From Candidatus Saccharicenans sp. (lineage in GTDB: Bacteria > Acidobacteriota > Aminicenantia > Aminicenantales > Saccharicenantaceae): DNA of 64,000 bases. The stretch lies in the NCBI GenBank assembly GCA_030017715.1, contig JASEIU010000005.1, forward strand, positions 176,769 to 240,768. The letters are read 5' to 3'. The notes beneath the pieces were generated by a model. The model did not search any database and had not been told where the DNA came from. It saw only the letters and a program-made list of their open reading frames with translations. This document shows positions 44,417-53,105 of the stretch, piece by piece; the first letter of the stretch is position 1, and the number at the start of each line of letters is the position of its first letter. The position numbers and the translations under genes are program-made.

Positions 44417-45349
44417 TCAGATTTTACATTCAGAAACGGTTTTGGTGACAGAGGCCACCGTCTTCTGGAACAGGGCCTTTTCTTCTTCGGTCAGCTTGAT
44501 TTCAAGAATCTTTTCCATTCCCTGGGCGCTGATCAGGCAGGGGACGCCGATGAACAGACCGTTGACTCCGTACTCGCCTTCGCAGAGAGCCGCGCAGGGA
44601 AGCACCCGGCGCTTGTCCTTCAGGTAAGATTCAGCGATGACAATAGCGCTCCAGGCCGGGCTGAAGAAGGCCGAACCCTTACCGAACAGCTTGACGATCT
44701 CGGTTCCGGCTTCTCTGGTTCTGGTGACCAGCCGGTCAATCTGCTCGGGGGTGGCAATTTCGGTCAGCGGGACGCCGCCGATGGTTGTTAACCGGGGCAG
44801 GGGAACCATGTCCGGGCCATGCCCGCCCAGAACCGTGCCGGCTACATCAGCAACTGAAACGCCCAGTTCCATGGCAATAAAGGCTCTCCAGCGAGCGGTA
44901 TCCAGGGTGCCGGCCATGCCGATGACCTGGTTCTTAGGAAACCCGGTAACTTTGTGGAACACATAAACCATGGCATCAAGCGGATTGGTGACAATGATGC
45001 AGAAAGCCCCGGGTGCGTATTTCTTAACCCCGTTGGCCACGTCGGTGATGATTTTGATGTTGACGTTGAGCAGGTCCTCTCTGGTCATCCCGGCTTCTCT
45101 CGGCTTGCCGGCGGTAACGATGACCACGTCGGCCCCTTCGATGTCTTTGTAATCGGAAGTTGCTGTGATATTGGCATCATAATTTCCGTGGGGGGCCATT
45201 TCCATCAGGTCCAGGGCTTTACCCTTGCAGACGTTTACATAGTCGGGGACATCGAGAATGACAATGTCGCCGAGTTCTTTCTGGGCGGCTAACATGGCCA
45301 GAATCTGACCGATCTGCCCGCCGCCAATCAGAGCAATTTTTTTGCGCAT
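44417..45349 (-). CDS. mdh: Malate dehydrogenase
   Basis: A 310-residue LDH/MDH-type enzyme, NAD-dependent oxidation of malate to oxaloacetate. The nucleotide loop is IGGGQIGQILAMLA (about 7-20), with the NAD-selecting Asp in IVILDVPD. TAGKPREAGMTREDLL carries substrate Arg residues, VTNPLDAMVY is the nucleotide-ring block, and the catalytic His is in LGGHGPDMVPLPR, where GGHGDxMVP is usual. An AAGGAG site precedes the ATG. It follows icd by 74 bp without an obvious own promoter and ends at a strong terminator. Confidence 0.94.
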   Translation of the reverse strand: MRKKIALIGGGQIGQILAMLAAQKELGDIVILDVPDYVNVCKGKALDLMEMAPHGNYDANITATSDYKDIEGADVVIVTAGKPREAGMTREDLLNVNIKIITDVANGVKKYAPGAFCIIVTNPLDAMVYVFHKVTGFPKNQVIGMAGTLDTARWRAFIAMELGVSVADVAGTVLGGHGPDMVPLPRLTTIGGVPLTEIATPEQIDRLVTRTREAGTEIVKLFGKGSAFFSPAWSAIVIAESYLKDKRRVLPCAALCEGEYGVNGLFIGVPCLISAQGMEKILEIKLTEEEKALFQKTVASVTKTVSECKI

Positions 45350-45423
45350 CTTAAACTCCTTAAGGAATAGATTTTACTTGTTTTACTTGTCTTTGGCCGT
45401 CAGGTTTTGACCTGCTCCCGGGC

Positions 45424-46626
45424 TCAGCCTTTCACGTAGCCTTGCCAGGTCTCCTCAAGCCTGGGATTGTTAAGCCAGTCAATCAGATAATCGGTAAAAG
45501 CCTTACCGGTAGCACCGGTTGGCCTGCCGGTTATGACCAGCTTCTTTTCATACTGACCGCAGATGTCCAGGGCCATTTCCAGCTTTCTGGCCTTTTCCAC
45601 ATAACCGATATGGTTGATCAGCATGGCCGCGGCTCTGATCATACTGGCCGGGTCGGCATAGATAGCCCGGCCTTCCTGAACCATCCTGGGAGCAGAGCCG
45701 TGGATGGCTTCAAACATGGCATACTGCTTGCCGATGTTGGCCGCTCCGGCCGTGCCCACGCCTCCCTGAAATTCAGCCGCTTCGTCGGTCAGGATATCGC
45801 CGTAGAGATTCGGCAGAACCAGAACCTGAAATTCACGGCGCCTTTTTTCATCAACCAGCTTGGCGGTCATGATGTCAATGTACCAGTCGTCGACCTGAAT
45901 TTCCGGGTATTCCTTGGCGATCTTGTAGAAAGTTTCAAGGAATTTACCGTCGGTGGTCTTAACCACATTGGCTTTGGTAACACAGGTAACCCTGGTTCTT
46001 TTATTTTTGCGGGCATATTCAAAAGCCATCCGACAGATTCGGTCAGAGCCAGGGGTGGTAATCAACTTAAAATCGATGGCAATATCCTCATCCACATCTA
46101 TGCCGTACGGACCAAGAGCATAAAGGTCTTCCGTGTTCTCTCTGAAAAACACCCAGTCAATTCCCTGTTTGGGGACGCGAACCGGCCTGACGTTGGCAAA
46201 CAGGTCGAGCTCTTTCCTCATGGCCACATTGCAGCTTTCGATGTTGGGCCAGGGATCGCCTTTGCGGGGAGTGGTGGTCGGGCCCTTGAGGGTTATGTGG
46301 TACTTCTTGATTTCTTCCAGAACATCGTCGGGGATCGCTTTGTTGTGGGCAGCCCGGTTTTCGATGGTCAGGCCTTCAATAGTGGCGATCTGGATTTTGC
46401 CCTTCTTCAGCTCATCCTCCAGCATGTAACGCAGGACTCTTTCGGCTTCAGCGGCAATGAAGGGGCCGATGCCGTCTCCGGGAAGGATTCCAACCTTGAT
46501 GGGTGAGATCTGGCTGTAGTCCACCCAGTCCGGAGCGGCTTTAAGCCTGGCCACTCTTTCCATCTGAACTTCCAGAAGCTTGCCAAAATGTTCTTTGGCT
46601 CTTTCGATAGCGGTACGGTCGATCAT
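45424..46626 (-). CDS. icd: Isocitrate dehydrogenase
   Basis: A 400-residue dehydrogenase of the isocitrate/isopropylmalate family. The N-terminal KVGILPGDGIGPFI, TLKGPTTTP, substrate site ESCNVAMRKELDLFANVRPVR, DDWYIDIMTAKLV and NLYGDILTDEAAEFQGGVG are family blocks. ESxNVAxR matches the isocitrate-binding Ser-Asn-Arg of ICD rather than IPMDH. Cofactor choice is uncertain: HGSAPRMVQEG has Arg where NADP enzymes have Lys and NAD enzymes have Asp. It is next to mdh on the same strand with a strong promoter shared back-to-back with acnB. AGGAGG precedes the ATG. Confidence 0.9.
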   Translation of the reverse strand: MIDRTAIERAKEHFGKLLEVQMERVARLKAAPDWVDYSQISPIKVGILPGDGIGPFIAAEAERVLRYMLEDELKKGKIQIATIEGLTIENRAAHNKAIPDDVLEEIKKYHITLKGPTTTPRKGDPWPNIESCNVAMRKELDLFANVRPVRVPKQGIDWVFFRENTEDLYALGPYGIDVDEDIAIDFKLITTPGSDRICRMAFEYARKNKRTRVTCVTKANVVKTTDGKFLETFYKIAKEYPEIQVDDWYIDIMTAKLVDEKRRREFQVLVLPNLYGDILTDEAAEFQGGVGTAGAANIGKQYAMFEAIHGSAPRMVQEGRAIYADPASMIRAAAMLINHIGYVEKARKLEMALDICGQYEKKLVITGRPTGATGKAFTDYLIDWLNNPRLEETWQGYVKG

Positions 46627-46668
46627 TTTACCTCCTGATTTGGTTTATAGAGAAAATATTAAGAAATC

Positions 46669-46697
46669 ATTCTATTATTTTCAGGAGTTAAAATCAA
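46669..46697 (-). promoter_or_regulatory. Promoter of icd-mdh
   Basis: On the minus strand TTGATT (46697-46692), 17 bp and TAGAAT (46674-46669), 43 bp before the icd ATG. Confidence 0.6.
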
Positions 46698-46728
46698 TAA
46701 TTTTTTGGACCGGGGGAGGTGATTTCTT

Positions 46729-46757
46729 TTGACAAAAAAAACTATTCTTTTTAAGAT
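46729..46757 (+). promoter_or_regulatory. Promoter of acnB
   Basis: A perfect TTGACA (46729-46734), 17 bp and TAAGAT (46752-46757), with a leader of about 45 bases that includes GAAGGAG before the ATG. Confidence 0.65.
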
Positions 46758-46808
46758 ATTAGCCTGGATTTTCACCTCGATACTTAAATCTGAGAAGGAG
46801 TTCAACTC

Positions 46809-49349
46809 ATGCTGGAAAGTTATTATCAAAAGGCCCTGGAAAGAGAGAAACAGGGAGTTCCGCCTTTGCCTCTGACCGCCGAAGAAGCCCAGGAAGTTTG
46901 CCGGCTTCTGGAAAATCCTCCGGCCGGAAAAGAACGGGAACTTGTTAATTTACTGGAGCAAAGAATTTCTCCCGGAGTGGACCCGGCAGCCCGGGTTAAG
47001 GCTGCCTGGCTGACGGAAATAGCCGCCGGGACTAAAAAATCACCGCTGATTAATCAGGAAAGAGCTGTTTTCTTGCTGGGAACGATGATCGGAGGTTATA
47101 ACGTCGACCCCTTGGTGGACAGGCTGGAAAACCCGGAAACTGCTGCCGCGGCTGCGGCCGCTCTGAAAAATATCATTCTGGTCTACGGCGCCTATGATAA
47201 GATTCTGATTCTGGCCAAAACCAATAAATATGCCCGAGAAGTTCTAGAATCCTGGGCCAGGGGAGAGTGGTTTCTGTCAAGACCCGAGCTGCCAGAGGAA
47301 ATTGTACTCAAGGTCTTCAAAGTCGACGGAGAAATCAATACCGATGATTTTTCTCCGGCCAAGTATGCCTGGAGCCGGCCCGATATACCGCTTCATGCCC
47401 TGAGTATGGGAGAGACCAGGTTCCCCGGCGGGCTGGAAATTATCAAAAAATTCCGGGAAGAGGGATTTAAGGTGGCTTTTGTGGGAGACGTGGTCGGCAC
47501 CGGCTCTTCCCGCAAATCGGCCTGCAACTCTCTGATGTGGCATATAGGAGAGGACATCCCTTATGTTCCCAATAAAAGAAGGGGCGGAGTGGTCATCGGA
47601 GGGTTGATTGCCCCGATTTTCTTCAACACCACTGAAGATTCCGGGGGGCTACCGATTCAGGCCGATGTCAGCCGTCTGAAAACCGGCGATATCATAATAA
47701 TCAGAACCAGAGAGGGAACGATCAACAATCAGAAAGGAGAAGTGCTGGCCAGGTTTGACTGGAAGCCGGTGACGATTAAGGATGAATTCCGGGCCGGCGG
47801 ACGGCTTAATCTGATTATCGGACGTCAGCTGACGGCTAAAGCCAGGAAGGACCTGGGCTGGCCAGAAGCCGACTTTTTCGTTCAGGTTCAGAATCCGGAG
47901 CCGAAGCCAGGTCAGGGCTATACTCTGGCCCAGAAAATCGTAGGACAGGCCTGCGGCCTGCCAGGTGTTCTGCCCGGCACCTCCTGCGAGCCCAGGATGA
48001 CCACGGTTGGTTCTCAGGACACCACCGGGCCGATGACGGCCGATGAACTGACGGAGCTGGCCTGCCTGGAGTTTCAGACTGAACTGTTCATGCAGTCTTT
48101 TTGCCACACGGCTGCCTATCCCAAGCCGACCGATGTCAGGATGCACCGCAATCTTTCGGCCTTTGTCATCGAGAGAAAAGGCGTGGCCTTAAGGCCCGGA
48201 GACGGAGTTATTCATTCCTGGCTTAATCGGTTGATTCTTCCCGATACGGTCGGAACCGGCGGCGATTCTCACACCAGATTTCCGGTCGGCATCAGCTTCC
48301 CGGCCGGTTCCGGACTGGTGGCTTTTGCCGGAGCCCTGGGTTTTATGCCGCTCGATATGCCGGAGTCGGTTCTGGTCAGGTTTTCCGGAAAACTGAATCC
48401 GGGTCTTACCCTGAGGGACGTGGTAAATGCGATTCCCTATTTTGCCATCAAGCAGGGGCTGCTGACCGTGGCCAAAAAAGGAAAAAAGAATGTGTTTAAC
48501 GGTCGCATCTTAGAAATGGAGGGCCTGGAAGAACTCACAGTCGAGCAGGCCTACGAGCTGACGGATGCTTCTGCGGAGAGGTCGGCTGCCGCTGCGGTCA
48601 TTTCTCTTAAGGAAGAACAGGTGGCGGATTTTATCCGGAGCAACATTGTTCTGATGAAAAAGATGATAGAGGCCGGCTACCGGGAGGCCGGGACGCTGGA
48701 GAGAAGAATCAGGGCCTGTGAGGAATGGTTGAAGAACCCGGTTCTGTTAAAACGCGATACCAACGCTGAGTATGCGGCAGTGATTGAGATCGACCTGGCT
48801 GAAATCAAAGAGCCCATCCTGGCCTGCCCCAATGACCCTGATGATGTCAAACTCCTGAGTGAGGTGGCCGGCGACCGGATTGACGAGGTGTTCATAGGGT
48901 CCTGCATGACCAATATAGGCCATTTCCGGGCAGCGGCCAGAATATTTGAAAAAGCCTGTTATCCATCTACCCGAATCTGGCTGACTCCGCCCACCAGGAT
49001 GGACTATGCCCAGCTGATGAAAGAGGGATTGTTTGCGACTTTCTCCCAGGTAGGAGCCAGGGTGGAAATACCGGGCTGTTCTCTCTGCATGGGCAATCAG
49101 GCCCGGGTCAGGCCTGGAGCAACGGTTATTTCCACCTCGACCAGAAATTTTGACAACCGGATGGGGGACAACGCCCGCGTATATCTGGGCTCGGCCGAAC
49201 TGGCGGCCGTGGCAGCCATAGAAGGCCAATTGCCGTCGGTGGAGAAATATATGACCGTCATGAAGGAAAAAATTCTGCCGCTGGCCCACCAGATTTACCG
49301 TTATTTAGAATTTCATAAGATGCCGGACTTCACCCTGGGGCATCTGTAA
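46809..49349 (+). CDS. acnB: Aconitate hydratase B
   Basis: An 846-residue protein of the AcnB type. The N-terminal HEAT-like domain (about 1-160) is followed by the swivel domain, with INTDDFSPAKYAWSRPDIPLH and GDVVGTGSSRKSACNSL. The three-domain catalytic part has PGTSCEPRMTTVGSQDTTGPM, GVIHSWLNR, VGTGGDSHTRFP and the [4Fe-4S] cysteines in VFIGSCMTNIGHF and PGCSLCMGNQAR. It interconverts citrate and isocitrate in the TCA cycle. This domain order, with the swivel before the catalytic core, separates AcnB from AcnA. It is divergent from icd, so one intergenic region controls successive steps. Citrate synthase is not in this window. Confidence 0.96.
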   Translation: MLESYYQKALEREKQGVPPLPLTAEEAQEVCRLLENPPAGKERELVNLLEQRISPGVDPAARVKAAWLTEIAAGTKKSPLINQERAVFLLGTMIGGYNVDPLVDRLENPETAAAAAAALKNIILVYGAYDKILILAKTNKYAREVLESWARGEWFLSRPELPEEIVLKVFKVDGEINTDDFSPAKYAWSRPDIPLHALSMGETRFPGGLEIIKKFREEGFKVAFVGDVVGTGSSRKSACNSLMWHIGEDIPYVPNKRRGGVVIGGLIAPIFFNTTEDSGGLPIQADVSRLKTGDIIIIRTREGTINNQKGEVLARFDWKPVTIKDEFRAGGRLNLIIGRQLTAKARKDLGWPEADFFVQVQNPEPKPGQGYTLAQKIVGQACGLPGVLPGTSCEPRMTTVGSQDTTGPMTADELTELACLEFQTELFMQSFCHTAAYPKPTDVRMHRNLSAFVIERKGVALRPGDGVIHSWLNRLILPDTVGTGGDSHTRFPVGISFPAGSGLVAFAGALGFMPLDMPESVLVRFSGKLNPGLTLRDVVNAIPYFAIKQGLLTVAKKGKKNVFNGRILEMEGLEELTVEQAYELTDASAERSAAAAVISLKEEQVADFIRSNIVLMKKMIEAGYREAGTLERRIRACEEWLKNPVLLKRDTNAEYAAVIEIDLAEIKEPILACPNDPDDVKLLSEVAGDRIDEVFIGSCMTNIGHFRAAARIFEKACYPSTRIWLTPPTRMDYAQLMKEGLFATFSQVGARVEIPGCSLCMGNQARVRPGATVISTSTRNFDNRMGDNARVYLGSAELAAVAAIEGQLPSVEKYMTVMKEKILPLAHQIYRYLEFHKMPDFTLGHL

Positions 49350-49376
49350 CAAATTTCGAAAGCGAAAGGACAGGAA

Positions 49377-50138
49377 ATGATAAGGCTTGACGGCAAAAAG
49401 GCGCTGGTTACCGGCGGTTCCCGCGGCATAGGCAAAGCGACGGCTGTCCTGCTGGCCGAAGCCGGGGCCGATGTGGCCGTCCACTATCAGAAGAACGAAC
49501 CCGCTGCCCGCGAAGTGGTGCAGAAGATTGAAGCTGCAGGTCGACAGGGACTTCTCTGCCGGGCGGAGATTTCCAGCCGCCAGGAAGTAGAGCGGATGGT
49601 GGCCACCATCGGCGAGAAATGGGGCAGGATTGATATTCTGGTCAATAATGCCGGCATCTGGACCTACGGGGAGATGGGCAATATGACAGAAGAGGTCTGG
49701 CGAGAAACCATGGCCGTAAACCTGGACGGTGTCTTTTTCGCGACCAACGCCGTGGTTCCCTGGATGAAAAAGAACCGGCAGGGCTGGGTCGTTAATGTGG
49801 CTTCTACCGCTGCGGTCAGGGGAGAGGCCCTCCATTCCCATTATGCCGCCAGCAAGGGCGCCCTGCTGGCCCTCACCAAATCGCTGGCCGTGGAGCTGGC
49901 GCCCTACAACATCAGGGTAAACTGCGTGGCTCCCGGCTGGGTGGACACTGATATGTGCACCGAGGTCTTTTCCGACCCTGAATTCAGGGAGAAGGTAAGG
50001 CAGTCGATACCGTTAAAAAGAATCCCTCCTCCTGAAGATATTGCCGGACCGATCCTGTTTCTGGTTTCGGACCTGGCCCTGCATATAACGGGCGAAATCC
50101 TTAATGTCAACGGGGGATCTGTCCTCTGCGGCGGTTAA
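49377..50138 (+). CDS. Short-chain dehydrogenase/reductase (SDR)
   Basis: A 253-residue classical SDR. The cofactor loop is TGGSRGIG (12-19) and NNAG lies at 90-93. The catalytic Ser143 is in NVASTAAVRG, with Tyr156 and Lys160 in HYAASKGA. PGWVDTDM and ITGEILNVNGG close the fold. The length and motifs resemble 3-oxoacyl-ACP reductase (FabG) and sugar or polyol dehydrogenases, so the substrate cannot be set. It begins 27 bp after acnB, with AAAGGA upstream, and may be co-transcribed with it. Confidence 0.88.
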   Translation: MIRLDGKKALVTGGSRGIGKATAVLLAEAGADVAVHYQKNEPAAREVVQKIEAAGRQGLLCRAEISSRQEVERMVATIGEKWGRIDILVNNAGIWTYGEMGNMTEEVWRETMAVNLDGVFFATNAVVPWMKKNRQGWVVNVASTAAVRGEALHSHYAASKGALLALTKSLAVELAPYNIRVNCVAPGWVDTDMCTEVFSDPEFREKVRQSIPLKRIPPPEDIAGPILFLVSDLALHITGEILNVNGGSVLCGG

Positions 50139-50383
50139 GAAACTATACCTGTTCGGTGTCCGGCGGAAAAGGATGGGCGGAAGATGCCCGCGTTTCTGGC
50201 TTGCGGCTCGAGAAATAATCCTTTGGAGAAGGGGGGATGAATAAAGTGGGGGTGCTGCCGGGAGAAGTCAATCCTGCCGAACCGAGCCCTGGCCATGGGG
50301 GAGAGGCTTTCAAGAATTAAATTTTATTTGCTAAAATTCAACTTTTTTGATATTTTTTAGACAAATTTATAAGGAGGGTAAAA
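50139..50383. other. Intergenic region before the small barrel protein
   Basis: No established gene is seen in these 245 bp. A 27-codon frame at 50237-50320 has a G-run just before its ATG and is probably chance. The distal 60 bp are AT-rich and hold the candidate promoter. No riboswitch could be matched. Confidence 0.4.
50328..50356 (+). promoter_or_regulatory. Possible promoter of the small barrel protein gene
   Basis: TTGCTA (50328-50333), 17 bp and TATTTT (50351-50356), 27 bp before the ATG. Confidence 0.4.
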
Positions 50384-50641
50384 ATGGAGGAGGTAGAGGT
50401 AGGCCGTATAACTCATTATTTTTCGAAAATTCAGGTGGGAGTGGCCAGGATTTCGGGCCGAGGACTCAAGATCGGAGACGTGGTGCACATCAAGGGGCAC
50501 AGCACCGACTTCTTTCAAAAAATCGAATCGATGCAGATTGAGCACAGACCTATTGAAGAAGCCCGGGCCGGAGAGGAAGTGGCCTTTAAGGTGGATATGC
50601 CGGTTCGTGAGCATGATGTAATATTCAGGGTGATTGAATGA
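50384..50641 (+). CDS. Small stand-alone translation-factor domain II-like protein
   Basis: An 85-residue protein beginning EEVEVGRITHYFSKIQVGVA and continuing LKIGDVVHIKGHSTDFFQ, IESMQIEHRPIEEARAGEEV and VREHDVIFRV. This is the beta-barrel domain II pattern of EF-Tu/IF2-type GTPases without the GTPase. Similar proteins are annotated as translation elongation factor-like and have no established role. A very strong AAGGAGG site 5 bp before the ATG suggests high translation. It stands alone between an SDR and an M23 peptidase gene. Confidence 0.8.
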   Translation: MEEVEVGRITHYFSKIQVGVARISGRGLKIGDVVHIKGHSTDFFQKIESMQIEHRPIEEARAGEEVAFKVDMPVREHDVIFRVIE

Positions 50642-50669
50642 GATGGACGCGACAATTTTCTTTAAAGGG

Positions 50670-50699
50670 TTGACAAAAAAGGTTTTGATATGCTAAAGA
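50670..50699 (+). promoter_or_regulatory. Possible promoter of the M23 peptidase gene
   Basis: A perfect TTGACA (50670-50675), 18 bp and TAAAGA (50694-50699), 12 bp before the ATG at 50712. The start would fall close to the ATG, giving a very short leader. Confidence 0.4.
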
Positions 50700-50711
50700 A
50701 AAAGGTTAAAG

Positions 50712-51602
50712 ATGGCTAAAAAATTTATATCCATTGTTATAGTTCCTAACTGGAAGACCAGTTTCCGGACGATTAATATCCCGCAGAAAGCGGTCCGGTT
50801 GATGATCGGAGCCGGAATATCTTTCCTGGTTCTGTTTGTGTTTTTTCTGCTGGACTATTTCTCGATGACCATGACCAAAGCCCGTTATCGCGAACTTCTC
50901 AAAGAAACTGCCGTTCAGAAGGAAACCATAGCCACTTACGAAAGCGCGATTTCCCAGATGAAAGAGACAATCCGCAATTTTGAGGATTATGCCCGGAAGA
51001 TAAATGTCCTGGCCGGTTTACAATCTCCGGAAAATCTCAAAGGCGAGCCCGGATTGGGCGGCGGAGAAAAGGGCGACCTCAGTCTGTCTCCTCAGAGGAA
51101 AGGGGTCGAACCCGGCGCCCTGCAGGCCATAAAACAACGGGCCGATGCGGTGGAGAAAAACCTGAACTACATGCTGCACTTCTTTGAAAGTCAGACCGCC
51201 GTTCTGGCCACCACTCCCACCATCTGGCCCACTGTGGGCTGGGTTTCTTCGTCCTTCGGTCCCAGAATTGACCCCTTTACCGGCCGGAATGCCTTCCATG
51301 CCGGGCTTGATATTGCCACTAACCTCAATAACCCGGTGGTGGCTACGGCTGACGGAGTGGTGATTCAGGTTGGATTCGATAAGTACAAGGGAAACTTTGT
51401 TTCCGTCAGCCATGGCAACGGATTTTCCACCGAGTACTGGCACTTAAACAAATATGCGGTCAGGTCCGGACAGAAAGTCAACCGTGGTCAGGTTATCGGT
51501 TATGTGGGCAAGACCGGCAAGGCCCTGGGTCCGCATCTTCATTACGAAGTTCACTTGAACGGCAAACCGATTAATCCGATTCACTACATCATAGAAGAAT
51601 AA
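50712..51602 (+). CDS. Membrane-anchored M23 (LytM-type) peptidase
   Basis: A 296-residue protein. One transmembrane helix (about 29-48) is followed by a coiled-coil segment (about 55-100 and 135-160) and a C-terminal M23 domain (about 170-295). Zinc ligands and catalytic residues are His196 and Asp200 in FHAGLDIA and His275/His277 in GPHLHYEV; the motif set is complete, so it may be an active peptidoglycan endopeptidase rather than only an activator. The layout resembles cell-wall hydrolases acting in growth or division. An AAGG sequence lies 9 bp before the ATG. Confidence 0.92.
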   Translation: MAKKFISIVIVPNWKTSFRTINIPQKAVRLMIGAGISFLVLFVFFLLDYFSMTMTKARYRELLKETAVQKETIATYESAISQMKETIRNFEDYARKINVLAGLQSPENLKGEPGLGGGEKGDLSLSPQRKGVEPGALQAIKQRADAVEKNLNYMLHFFESQTAVLATTPTIWPTVGWVSSSFGPRIDPFTGRNAFHAGLDIATNLNNPVVATADGVVIQVGFDKYKGNFVSVSHGNGFSTEYWHLNKYAVRSGQKVNRGQVIGYVGKTGKALGPHLHYEVHLNGKPINPIHYIIEE

Positions 51603-51660
51603 GCGCCATTTTCCGTCAAATTCATTGGTCGGGTTGATAGCCGGCGGCAATTTCCGGGCA

Positions 51661-52593
51661 TCAACCCAGGATGGTGCCGACCCTGACTTTTCCCCCGAGA
51701 GAAAAAGAATGGGCAGACATTTCTTTTCTGCCCTCGGGCTTTACCTTCTCTATCAGATAGAAACTTTTCTGGCCGCAGCAGACATAAATTCCTGATCGGT
51801 CAATCTGGACAACTTCACCCGGGCCGGCCTGAGGCATAATTCCCTGGGTGACCTGGCCGGAAATGATTTCCAGCCGTTGACCTGTGAGAAAGGTGAAAGC
51901 TCCCGGCCAGCCGTAGAAAGCCCTGACTTTGCGGTCGATGACCTCAGCCGGCTGCCGCCAGTCAATCAGTCCCTGTTCTTTGGTCAATTTTGGAGCCAGG
52001 GTGGCCAGAGAATGCTCCTGCTCTTTCGGTTCCAGGGAGTGGATTTTTTCCAGAGTTTGAAGCATGAGCCGGGCTCCGACATGCGCCAGTCTGGTTTCAA
52101 GCTCATGGGCGTTTTCCCGGGGAAGAATCGGAACGACCTCCTGCGATAGAATCGGCCCTTCATCCATTTTTTCGGTCAATTGAAAAATAGTGACTCCGGT
52201 AAACCTTTCTCCGTTCAGAATGGCCCACTGAACCGGAGCCGCTCCGCGGTATTTTGGCAACAGGGAGAAATGTATGTTGAGCGATTTGAGGGGCGGCAGG
52301 TGGATAATCGGCCCGGGAATTATTTGCCCGTAAGCCACAACCATGTTCACCTCTGGATCAGCTTCCTTAATGACTTCCAGGATCTTCTCATCCTTTCGTA
52401 TCTTTTCGGGTTGAAGATAGGGGAGTCCGTGGTCTTCGGCAAAAACCTTGACCGCCGGCGGTGTCAGCTTCTTGCCCCGGCCGGCCGGTCTGTCCGGCTG
52501 GGTTATGATCAACTTGATTTCGTGGCCGGCGGACAGGAGTCCATTCAAGGCCGGAAGGGCGGTGTGGGGACTGCCGAAAAAGACAACCCTCAT
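51661..52593 (-). CDS. fmt: Methionyl-tRNA formyltransferase
   Basis: A 310-residue enzyme that formylates the initiator Met-tRNA using 10-formyl-tetrahydrofolate. Landmarks are RVVFFGSPHTALPAL, the active-site LNIHFSLLPKYRGAAPVQWAI split around Asn and His, MDEGPILSQ with the catalytic Asp, and the C-terminal RNA-binding domain (GVFYGWP-like RAFYGWPGAF). The start overlaps the def stop by one base (TGATG), so the two are translationally coupled; def-fmt is a common pair. Confidence 0.96.
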   Translation of the reverse strand: MRVVFFGSPHTALPALNGLLSAGHEIKLIITQPDRPAGRGKKLTPPAVKVFAEDHGLPYLQPEKIRKDEKILEVIKEADPEVNMVVAYGQIIPGPIIHLPPLKSLNIHFSLLPKYRGAAPVQWAILNGERFTGVTIFQLTEKMDEGPILSQEVVPILPRENAHELETRLAHVGARLMLQTLEKIHSLEPKEQEHSLATLAPKLTKEQGLIDWRQPAEVIDRKVRAFYGWPGAFTFLTGQRLEIISGQVTQGIMPQAGPGEVVQIDRSGIYVCCGQKSFYLIEKVKPEGRKEMSAHSFSLGGKVRVGTILG

Positions 52594-53099
52594 CAGGTCT
52601 TACCAAGTTCCTTTTTCAGGCGGTTGCGGACCAGGCGTCTTTTCAGAGGCGAAAGCCGGTCCACAAACAGCTTGCCGTCCAGATGGTCGATCTCGTGGCA
52701 GAAAACCCGGGCCAGAAGGTCGCTGGCTTCCAGCTTGATTTCCTTCCCGTCGAGGTTGTAACCGCTGACCAGAACCCGGGAAGGGCGCAGGACTTTCTCA
52801 TAAATTCCCGGAACCGACAGGCAACCCTCTTCCGAAACCTGTTCTCCTTCGGCCTCCAGGATTTCGGGGTTCACCATGATGATCAGGTCTTTATCGTTTT
52901 CTCCGACCGACAGGTCGACCGTAATCAACCGCAGGCTGACGTTGACCTGGGGAGCGGCCAGCCCGATCCCTGGAGCCTGGTGCATGGTTTCCACCATATT
53001 TCTGGCCAGTTCCACGATTTCTTGGTTAATATCTTCAACCGGACGAGCTCGAAGGGCCAGGGTTGGATGTCCGACGGTTATGATTTCAAGCCGAGCCAT
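52593..53099 (-). CDS. def: Peptide deformylase
   Basis: A 168-residue metalloenzyme that removes the N-terminal formyl group from nascent proteins. The three motifs are all present: GIGLAAPQV, EGCLSVPGIY (metal Cys) and CHEIDHLDG (HExxH). The length is typical. The ATG is only 6 bp after the candidate -10 box, with no Shine-Dalgarno sequence, so the mRNA may be leaderless. It is the first gene of the def-fmt unit. Confidence 0.96.
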   Translation of the reverse strand: MARLEIITVGHPTLALRARPVEDINQEIVELARNMVETMHQAPGIGLAAPQVNVSLRLITVDLSVGENDKDLIIMVNPEILEAEGEQVSEEGCLSVPGIYEKVLRPSRVLVSGYNLDGKEIKLEASDLLARVFCHEIDHLDGKLFVDRLSPLKRRLVRNRLKKELGKT

Positions 53100-53105
53100 G
53101 ATTCT

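Noticed and set aside
45442..46506. Open frame of about 354 codons opposite icd
   Set aside because: Antisense shadow of a conserved enzyme with all motifs on the minus strand; no ribosome-binding site.
50139..50383. Riboswitch or small SRP RNA in the SDR-barrel gap
   Set aside because: The conserved cores of cobalamin, SAM and SRP RNAs could not be matched.
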